Shown here in pieces: positions 19,017 to 27,808 of a DNA stretch of 64,000 bases (position 1 is the first letter of the stretch; every line of letters begins with the position of its first letter). This DNA comes from Symbiodinium natans (taxonomy: Eukaryota; Sar; Dinophyceae; Suessiales; Symbiodiniaceae): positions 131,501-195,500 of the forward strand of contig CAJNDS010002463.1 in the NCBI GenBank assembly GCA_905221605.1. The letters are read 5' to 3'. The notes beneath the pieces were generated by a model that was given only the letters and a program-made list of their open reading frames with translations, was not told the DNA's origin and did not search any database. Position numbers and translations under genes: made by a program.

Positions 19017-20439
19017 CGTAAGCAGATGAAAAAGCTGTCGCCAGCCAAGGATCCGATCTCACCCTGCAGTTCATGAAGCATACGGACACCGCGCTCGCCG
19101 CCTCGGCTTGCGATCCCTGGCTGGAATGAGAAGGGTTTAAGGGTTTTGGGTTTTGGGTTTAGGGTTTAGGGTTTAGGGTTTAGGGTTTAGGGTTTAGGGT
19201 GTGCTTGAAGGTTCATGGGCACTTAACAAGTAGGGTTATAAGAAGCCTCAATAAGGTGATATCCATAGCTGCCCTATCCAAGTAGAGTTCCCGTGCAGAA
19301 GTTGAACCTCCAAAGTTCCAAAGCACTATACCCCAAAAATCTGCAGTAGCTGCAAAGACCCGCGCGTGTCCACGAGCTGAACGCTGGAAATGGTAGCCCT
19401 GATCCGAACTTGTTTAACCTGCAGTTGTACAGCGCCTATACTGAGCCATGATGATTAAGTGTCGTTCGCTCTTGTATCTTACTGGGATAGTGGGGGTAGG
19501 AGGACTGTAGGAAAAAAGGGGAGTTTCGCCTCTCACACTCGCACGCGACAGGCAAGGTGGAGGGTTTTGGGGTAGAATTGGGTTGCTTCGCGGGTTTAGG
19601 GTTTAGGGTTTAGGGTATAGGGTTTAGGGTTTCAGCAATTTGGCAAGTTATTTTCAAGTTTCCTGATTGTGCTGACATCAACAACCAGTAAAGCATTTCA
19701 GCCGAAGACACACAGCCGGTCTTCAGTCTCCCGTTCAGCTTTGCCTGGGCGGGATCGCCTACAAGCCCTGGAGAATCCAAGAAAGGTCTTCCCCAAAACT
19801 TCCGGGGACCTAGACCTCACAACTCGGGTCCTAGCACCTCAAGGTTATCACAGTTAGGCCCCTGGAAATCGGAAAGATCGGGTTATGCCTTCTTTCTGCA
19901 AGCCACTAGGTCTCAATGTGAACACTCCAAGGTAGCGTTTGAGGGAACGGCGGAACCTGTAAAGCCTTAAACCCTGAACCCTAACATCCGAAAACCTAGA
20001 AACCCTCAAACCTAAACTGCCAAAAACACGGAGTAGAGTCTACCCCCAACCAGTACTGAAGACCCATGAAGAACGACACTTGCTGCGCTGAGCTCGGTGT
20101 GATTCCCAAACGCTGGATGCCAGCCAAACCCAGCCCCCCGACTGTGTGGATGAGACTTGACGGCCGGAGGACATGAGAAGCCTGCTGGGATTCAGAGGGG
20201 GAGATGACTAGGGCCGGGAGTAGGCCCTTTTTCACTTTTTTTAGGGTCGGGGTTCCCTTGTAATCCCCTTAAACCCAAAAAGGGTACCCTCTTTATTCCT
20301 GGGCTACTCCCGGATCTAGATGAGCTGATTCCAGGCTTCGGACTTCTTGTTGGACGGTCCTCAGCCCACAGCATGCAGCCCTTCCTGTGGTTTCGGGTTT
20401 AGGATTAATAGGGTTAATAGGATTAAAAGGGCCCATAGG

Positions 20440-20740
20440 GCTAGTAGGGTTAAGTTTAGTGTTTAGCGTTTAGTGCTTAGAGTTTAGGTTTAGGGTTCAG
20501 GGTTTAGGGTTTAGGGTTTAGGGTTTAGGGTTCAGGGTTTAGGGTTTAGGGTTTAGGGTTTTTAGGGCACAGTATGCGGAGCCAGGGACATGGCTCGAGG
20601 GCTTTGATCAAGGGAAGATTCTGAGCGAAGGGTTCTAGGGGTTTAGGGTTTAGGGTTTAGGGTTTAGGTTTTAGGGTTTAGGGTTTATAGGGTTTATAGG
20701 GTTTATAGGGTTTATAGGGTTTAGGGTGTAGGGTTTAGGG
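20440..20740 (+). repeat. Interstitial telomeric arrays (TTTAGGG)n
   Basis: Two blocks, about 20440-20570 and 20637-20740. The second contains a GGGTTTATA variant repeated four times. Unique sequence lies between them. Confidence 0.93.
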
Positions 20741-20864
20741 ATCCTTTCTTTCGGCTTCCTGGAAAATGGATTCAGCACACCTGACAGGGCCTCAGGACTG
20801 ACTACAAGTGGGGGGACTGAGCCGCACCGGACGTATCCAAAGCGTGCCAACCACAAATGACTGG

Positions 20865-20961
20865 CTGGTTCTTAGTAGGGAATGAGAGAATGAGGGCTCC
20901 AGATAATCCCTTAGAGGGTATATGTATGTCCCCAATTCCCTCATTCCCTACTAAGAACCAG
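20865..20961. repeat. Family F TIR element (CTGGTTCTTAGTAGGGAATGAG)
   Basis: A 97-bp element whose two ends are perfect inverted repeats of 22 bp (CTGGTTCTTAGTAG, then GGAATGAG). A diverged copy with the same left end lies at about 47404-47481. The size and perfect TIR are MITE-like. It lies 4 bp downstream of nothing recognisable as an exon. Confidence 0.88.
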
Positions 20962-20990
20962 GGGGATAGGGCATCCCCATACGATAATCT

Positions 20991-21085
20991 TGGGATGTCC
21001 CCCCCTTGCATTCACGGTCCTTGATAGGGATTATATTGCGGGGGGGGGGGGTTGTACAAGAATAAGGACTGGGGGGAACATCCCA
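20991..21085. repeat. Family H TIR element (TGGGATGTCCCCCCC)
   Basis: The left end TGGGATGTCCCCCC is the near inverse of the right end GGGGGGAACATCCCA. A poly-G run lies inside. Related copies are at about 17570-17700 and 44064-44196. Confidence 0.7.
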
Positions 21086-21540
21086 GCCCTACTGTGAACT
21101 CCCGACCGTAGTCCAGTCCTGCCGAAGCTTCACTTTGCAGGGGCTTGTTGACTTTGAAGCGCCTAGACGACGGTCATCGCAGGCAGAAGTAGTTGCAGAC
21201 AATTGGGATTTTACAGGGTTTAGGGTTCATCACGGTTTAGGCTTTATAGGGTTTACGGTTCAGGGTATTTTGAACGTATCATGTTTCACTATGCCCTGAA
21301 CCTCATTAGTCAAGGGACTTTACCTTGGATTGTTAAGGTGGTACCGGGACCATTTTTTTCATCATTCCTACTATAAGATAATATTTAAGGCCATATTTGG
21401 AGCATATGAAGGGAAACCTTTAGGGGTACAATCTTAGGGATACGAGTCTCAACCCCTTGAATTTGCAGGGGTCGTCTCGTCTTCAGGTGGACTTGCAGCA
21501 ATCCGCGGCAGGATCGCCAACAGTGGCGGCGACACTTACC

Positions 21541-21644
21541 CTTACTTAGCCAAGAGTTGAGCTTTAAACTTTTTGGGGGGCTCCTTTAGTTCGTAGGAAT
21601 CATGAGGTTGAACCTTCTTCTCCCTGGCTTATTGGCGAAGTAAG
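21541..21644. repeat. Family A TIR element (CTTACTTAGCCAA)
   Basis: About 104 bp, from CTTACTTAGCC to GGCGAAGTAAG, with ends that are imperfect inverted repeats. It is the same family as SDR intron 1 (27924-28023), as 33362-33580 (interior replaced by an AT-rich microsatellite) and as 43483-43583. Whether this copy is an intron is not clear. Confidence 0.8.
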
Positions 21645-22079
21645 TTCCAATCAAATGGACCTTTACCGCCCCCCGCCCCAAAACATGCCAAGCCTCGTTA
21701 TACGACCTCCCACATGTTATTTTGAGACCCTCCCCCCCTGTGCTATAGCCCCCTTACGATTCTTCTGCTCTTTTGTACAAGCCCAAGGGAATATGTTCAA
21801 AACAATGTTTCCGTTAAGGTTCTAAGGGGAGTATGTCGAGGTTGGGGCCTTCAGCGATGGCCACAGGGTGAGCAGAGTTCAAGTTCGAGTTGTGGCGCTT
21901 GGCACGTGTAGAGTGTAGACTTCTTTGTCACTACCCTTAAATCGGGCCAGCGTTGCTGCTTTTACCCTAAACCCTCAACCCTAAACCATAAACCCTAAAC
22001 CCTTCACCCTAAACGCATGATCGTCGGGGCCTTTAGCAGCCCCCTAACCCAAAAAGCACAGAAAGTTCAAATCGGACAT

Positions 22080-22168
22080 GGTTTAGGGTTTAGGGTTTAG
22101 GGTTTAGGGTTTAGGGTTTAGGGTTTAGGGTTTAGGGTTTAGGGTTTAGGGTTTAGGGTTTAGGGTTC
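22080..22168 (+). repeat. Interstitial telomeric array, near-perfect (TTTAGGG)n
   Basis: About 12 uninterrupted identical heptamers. A CCCTAAA block of opposite orientation lies only ~70 bp upstream (about 21962-22015). Confidence 0.97.
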
Positions 22169-23665
22169 GAATGTTTGAGTATGGAGCCATGGTCATAACC
22201 CTATATGCGAATTTTTCATAACCCTACTTACAAGTACCCGTGAACCTTCAAGTATCCTGACTGAGGAATATGACGGGCTTCTTGCCGCAAGACAAGCAGG
22301 ACGGGCTGGCTTTTTCGACCAGTCAGCTTTGTATTCTTGGGGTTCAAGCCTGTTAGTCCTTAGGAAGGCGCTGTCTTGGCGTGTGAAACGAAGTTTGATG
22401 CCAAGATGCATGAAGCAGCCCATAGTCTTTCAACACGAGATTGCGACTGGTACCTGCTGATCAGCCAAACTCGCTGTACATGTTCCTTGTGTTGAAGCTG
22501 GTTGTGTGGTGCAACGTAGTCGTGCCTTCGTGCCTTTCAGGTTTGTGCTTTCCATGTGCCGCGGGCTGTCTCCCCAGGAAGAAAGGCTTGATGTGAATAT
22601 CTCGCGTGCGAGAGCTCTTGCTGAAGACTTTGCCTTACACTGCCGTAGTCTGCAAAGCTGCAAGTATACATTGACCCCTACAAGCCTCACTGTACGCACT
22701 AAACCCTAAACCCTTTTCCCTAAACCCTATACCCTAAACCCTAAACCCTTTTCCCTAAACCCTAAACCTTATAAACCCCGCAGCAGGAGTTCTCGTCTTT
22801 CAGCATGGAGCTTATGGTGCACCGGGGCAACCAGAGCGGGCATCTCGGCGGCACGGCAGGCCTAAACTTTGCAGCTTGTCGAACTTGGGGTTTAGGGTTT
22901 CGGGTTTAGGGTTTAGGGTTTCGTGCAGCAGTCCTAGCCGAAAAAAAGCCTTAGGGTACGGCATTCAAACCACGTAGAGTGACACTACCCTTGTAAGGAA
23001 GAATCTTCATTCCTCTTTTTTTTGGGGGGATCTCAAGGCAGTCTCCCATATATTCTTTCCGATTGCAATGCCACGATCGAACCCCAAAAGCTTGCAGACA
23101 AGTTCGAAACAGGAAGCCTCCCAGGTCCCTATAGGGTTTAGGGCTTAGGGTTTAGGGAAGCCTCCCAGTTCCCTAAACCCTAAACCCTAAACGCGAAACC
23201 CTAAGCCCAAAAGGAAGCCTCCCAGTTCGCAGGCCAGGGTTGAGTTTTCTCGACCGTCCTGAAGTTTTCTCGACCTTCCTGTAGCAGTTGTCCCTTTCTG
23301 CATTGCATTGCCTACCTCGAGAAGCTTGTTTGGGGATGTCGGGCGTCAGATGTAGAGTTTTGGTGCGGGATGGTGGACATGGGGGGTAAGATCGATTCTA
23401 AAACATCCTTGCCCATTAAAACTTTGTTGTAACCATCGCCTATGCTTGGTAGTAGGTCATATTCATTCCAGGATGGGCTATTATACCCTATAATCCCTTA
23501 AAAGGCTCTCAACAGGGTTCATTATGGAGATTTTAAGGCCTAATAGCCGATCCTGGTTGCTTTAACCCACACGGCATGGCGGATAGATAGCCCTAGCCAA
23601 GACACCGCTAGCCTGCCGAAAACACTTTCGCGCCGTTTGCATCCAGGGCCTGGGGTTTTTCGCCC

Positions 23666-23945
23666 CCTAAACCCTAAACCCTAAACCCTAGACTCTAAAC
23701 CCTAAACCCTAATTCCTGTAACCCTGAACCCTAAACCCTGTAACCCTAAACCCTAAACCCACCACAATCCGAAGCAGACCTCGCATGCGAGTTCTGCAGC
23801 CGAGATACTCGGCCATGGCCGTGGGTGACATGTACAACCTGAAGGAGGCTCACCACCCTAAACCCTAAACCCTAAACCCTAAACCCTAAACCCTGAACCC
23901 TGAACCCTGAACCCTAAACCCTAAACCCTAAACCCTAAACCCTAG
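23666..23945 (-). repeat. Two (CCCTAAA)n arrays around an exon-like segment
   Basis: The arrays are 23666-23760 and 23855-23945. The ~95 bp between them is open in more than one frame and could be an exon, but it is too short to assign. Confidence 0.9.
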
Positions 23946-24059
23946 ACCTGGCATCCCAAAGTCCTGATATCCATTCATAAGCTCGACCATCCCTTAGTCT
24001 ACCAATTGCATAAGAAGGCCCAAATCAAAAAAGGAACCTTCCTTAGAAGGGTGATTTTG

Positions 24060-24250
24060 GGATTATACATCTATACATACATATATATATATGCACATTA
24101 TATAGATATACATATACATATATATTTTATTATTATCATCAATATTATTACATCTATTATATCTGATTATTAGTATTTTATTTATTATTTATTCGTTTGT
24201 TTTTTTTTTTTTTGGGGGGGGGGGTGGGGGGGGGGGAGGGGGGGCGGTTC
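24060..24250. repeat. AT microsatellite followed by T-run and G-run
   Basis: TA/ATT-rich sequence changes abruptly into about 12 T and then a G-rich stretch of ~40 bases. No coding potential. Confidence 0.9.
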
Positions 24251-24819
24251 TTAAGCAAGCAGTAGTAATCCTTACAGGTCCCGTATTATGGTGGCTTCTT
24301 ATTTGAGGAGGGTTCCTGTTCAGCATCGTCTTATGGAAGCGTTGCTTCTCCTGTTGGCTCCTGCATTTTTAATATCGCACCTTTCGGGTTTAGTGTTTTT
24401 TTGGGTTTAGGGCTTCGGTCTTCGGGGTACCGATTTCTTGTGGGGCTATGCGGTTAACGCTGCAAGTGGCATGCTGCTTCGACTGTGTATTTGATCCTTC
24501 GCACTGTGTCTTGGGAAAGGAATGAGAAATGAACAACTATACGCAATGACACAGATGTACAAATCAACGATTAAGTATATGTATATGTGCATATACATGT
24601 ATGTGTATGCGTGCGTGCGTGTGTGTATATATATATATGGTACCCCCCCAAAGATCCACCCCTTTTTCCCTTTTTTCCCTCTGGTGATGTGCTCTTGGTG
24701 CCTTGTTGATGTGCTACTTTACTTTTTCTATGTTTTAATAGCCAAACACATGATAACAAACGACACACGACACCATTACCTTAAATTACTTGACCGAGGC
24801 CGCGTGAATTTCAACCGCA

Positions 24820-25260
24820 TTTAAAAATTTAAGTTAAATGCGGACACGACCCTGTGAAGTTTGAACCTGCATTTAAAAATTTAAGTTAAATGCAGACCAC
24901 CCCCAGGAACCAAGAACCAAGAACCAAGATACTCAGAACTCTTGATTTTGGAATCTTGGTTACTGGGGCTGGTCTGCATTGCACTTAAATTTTGAAATGC
25001 AGTTTTAAATGCAGCCCAGCCCCAGGAACCAAGATTCCAGAATCAAGAGTTCTGAGCATCTTGGTTCTTGGTTCTTGGTTCCTGGGGCTGGTCTGCATTT
25101 AACTTAAATTTTTTAATGCAGTTTTATATGCAGCCCAGCGCCAGGAACCAAGAGCCACGAATCAAGACTCCTGAGCATCTTGGTTCTTGGTTCTTGGTTC
25201 CTGGGGTCTGCCCGCATTTAACGTAGATTTCTAAATGCAAGCTTAAAAATGCAGGAACAC
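24820..25260. repeat. Nested palindromes (GCATTTAA...TTAAATGC with AACCAAGA blocks)
   Basis: Four GCATTTAA/TTAAATGC-type palindromes alternate with three copies of a block running from CCAGGAACCAAGA to TCTTGGTTCTTGGTTCCTGG. The first block is inverted relative to the next two. The whole can fold into several long hairpins. Confidence 0.85.
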
Positions 25261-25319
25261 CCTAAGCCCACCATCTTCAACAATCCGGATTCACTGGCCC
25301 CGCCCTCCTCAGCTCCACT

Positions 25320-26112
25320 GCGGGCTTATTCTCTAAAACCTATTGGTTTAAGGGTTTACCCCGAAACCCTTTTGGGTTAAACAATTAAACCCAAACCCTT
25401 AACTTTTGAACCCTATATGGTTGAGGTTTAAAGGTTTGGGGTTTAAGATTTAGGCATTTGCACATAAGTCGGCAATTAAACCTAAACCTTTAAGCTTTGG
25501 ACCCTATAGGTTTAAGGTTTAGGGTTTAAGATTTATAAGCATTACAACCTAAGCCCATAAAGTCCAAACCTTAGGGTTTAAGGTTGAGGCACTTTAACCG
25601 TTTGGGGTTTGAACCCTAAAGCCCTATAGGGCCCAAAAAGGCTCAAAGGCTTTAACCCTATAGGCGCTGAAGGTCTACATGCCCAGACCTTAGGTTTGTA
25701 AACCATTAAAGCCTATAGGGGTTAAAGGTTTTGAGTTTTTTTGCAGTGTTTATCTCTAGAACCGTCACGGAGTTAGCCCTATAGGGTTTAGACCCTATTG
25801 GCTTAAGGTTTAGGCAGTACCAAGGAGCAGAACCTTATAACCCTGTGATTTAGGCACTTAAACGTAAGCCCATGTAGGTTTAAGATTGAGGCATTTACAC
25901 CTTTTCGCTAAACTTTTAGGGTCTGAGCCCTAAAGCCCTATAGGGCCCAAAAAGGCTCAACGGTTTTAACCCCATGGGAGCTGAAGGTATACATGCCCGG
26001 ACCTTAAGTTTGTAAACCATTAAACCATATTAAACCCTATAACGTTGAAAGGTTTCGGGTCTTTTCAGGGTTTATCTCTAAAACCGTCTATAGGGTTTAG
26101 ACCCTAATCCAA
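25320..26112. repeat. Degenerate TTTAAGG/CCTATAG-rich repeat with ~180-bp direct duplication
   Basis: Segments about 25612-25801 and 25926-26107 share long stretches (CCCTATAGGGCCCAAAAAGG, TACATGCCC, GTTTATCTCTA). The whole region looks like decayed heptamer-related sequence in both orientations. No gene is seen. Confidence 0.7.
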
Positions 26113-26296
26113 AGAGAAAGTAGAAGAAATACCCACATCATGTATGTATATAGGGTACAAGTATTGTATATCAAACACATACAATAAAGAAGGCATAAGA
26201 TGATGCAAAAACATCATCTGCTGTAAGTGCCGGGGACGCGAGGATACTGTGAGCAAATATCTTTTCACTATTCCCTGAGACCGCCAGAAGCCCTTT

Positions 26297-26703
26297 AGAT
26301 ACTTTACGGTTGCATTCTTGTTTTTCAGGGTGCTTCAGGTGGTTGTGTGCTGTCATATCTTAATATAGCGACGGTTTAGGGTGGTTTTGAGTGAAAGACT
26401 AGTGAAAGGGGTACGTACGCCATAAGGTTTTGTTTAGATACTTTACTGATGATATATTTGTGTTTTTCAGTATGTTTCAGGTGGTTGTACGTCTCGTCCG
26501 GAGAAACGAGTAAAAGCTACGGGAACTGCGTTGTCTACTGCAAGTCTCCAAAACGGTGGATCTTTGAGGGGGGGGGGGAGGCATATATATATATATATAT
26601 ATACATACATATTCATACATACATATAGAGAAACGTAGATATAGATATAGATATAGATGTACATATACATGTACATATACATATACATATACGTATACAC
26701 GTA
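26297..26703. repeat. Short direct repeat and AT microsatellite
   Basis: A motif containing AGATACTTTAC and TTTCAGGTGGTTGT is repeated at about 26297-26345 and 26436-26488, with splice-acceptor-like pyrimidine-AG ends. A TA/CATA microsatellite follows at 26583-26703. A 63-codon minus frame at 26760-26951 looks moderately protein-like but is unrecognised. Confidence 0.6.
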
Positions 26704-27270
26704 TTTAGATCTGTATTTATAGACACGACCAACACGGCTGTTGAGCACACTTTGCCCATCTAAGTGTTCAGGCGCCAGGTCTTAGGGTTCACCATCGGGG
26801 ATACGTCCATGCACACCTGGGCTCGCTGTTTGTTGTGCAGTCCGCTTGACAGTTCATACTTTCCCTCTCGGAGTTGATCTAAGAATCTAAGGTGATGCTG
26901 CCGGACGTTCCAGCCAACAAAGTGTTCGTTCTTACTGGGTTGCGATGGCAAACGGCCGAGAACTAATGCAGTTGCCTAGACAATTGCCAACATCAGCACC
27001 CTTATATTTGAACATTATGCAATAACAGACGGCCCACGGTAGCCATTTTTGCGTAATGGGCCCGAAAATTAACTAGGCGGGTTAGGCATCATCATGTGGA
27101 TTTGCACGGGGGGCACTGACGCATGGAAAGCGATTCCCACAAAACATCGCGAAGAAGTCGTAAACCCAGTACGAACTGTGCCTCTACCTGCAGGACTCAG
27201 GTCCCCCCCCTCGGCTCGCTTGCATGACCCTATAACTTCGGGTATGAAAACGCTGTAGCAGCTTGACCTT

Positions 27271-27325
27271 GTCTAAACCCTAAACCCTAAGCCCTAAACC
27301 CTAAACCCTAAACCGTAAACCCTCC
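27271..27325 (-). repeat. (CCCTAAA)n block upstream of a candidate exon
   Basis: About seven heptamers, followed by a pyrimidine-rich stretch and TTTCCAG|G at 27337-27345, which looks like a 3' splice site. Confidence 0.9.
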
Positions 27326-27344
27326 AAAACCGTCCTGTTTCCAG

Positions 27345-27434
27345 GGCATCATGCTCTCGTACATCCCGATAACCAACTGGGACATGATGGCTGCCTTCAG
27401 CACCCTAATGGCTTGGCCTGTTCATGCTTGCTAG
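27345..27434 (+). CDS. Candidate internal or terminal exon between two telomeric arrays
   Basis: After TTTCCAG|G there is an open stretch of 29 codons ending in TAG, reading GIMLSYIPITNWDMM and then an Ala/Trp-rich end. The composition is protein-like. It is followed at once by (TTTAGGG)n at 27436-27520, so the real exon may end earlier at a splice donor. The family is unknown and the parent gene was not found. Confidence 0.3.
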   Translation, partial: GIMLSYIPITNWDMMAAFSTLMAWPVHAC

Positions 27435-27435
27435 G

Positions 27436-27520
27436 GTGTTTAGGGCTTAGGGTTTAGGGTTTAGGGTTAGGGTTTAGGGTTCAGGGGTTTAGGGTTTAGG
27501 GTTTAGGGATTCGGGGATAG
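27436..27520 (+). repeat. (TTTAGGG)n array between the candidate exon and the SDR gene
   Basis: About eleven heptamers with one GGTTAGGG slip and one TTCAGGGG variant. The right end of a family E element follows at about 27575-27618. Confidence 0.93.
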
Positions 27521-27808
27521 TCATGTGTACATGTCTATGAATTAAATTAAGTAGCTACATGCGGTTATAACCATACTTGCCCTACTTGCAACCCTACTTA
27601 GAAGTACCCATGAAGCTCCAAAAGGAACCTCTGCTACAGCTCTCGCGGCATTTGAAAAGTGCAGAAAGCCCGCGCCCATGCCCGAAAACCCCACGATGAA
27701 GGAAGATGCTCCTGAAGCATCGTATGTGGTGCCGCAGCCATCTGCAGTCAATTTTTGGCCTGGTTGCAGGAGTTTGCCGGAGGACCTTAGGATCCGTGGC
27801 TTGTGTCG

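Noticed and set aside
26467-26748. Tyr/Ile-rich ORFs at microsatellites (also 18874-19089, 24522-24824, 46431-46701, 46842-47060)
   Set aside because: They are direct translations of TA/CATA repeats.
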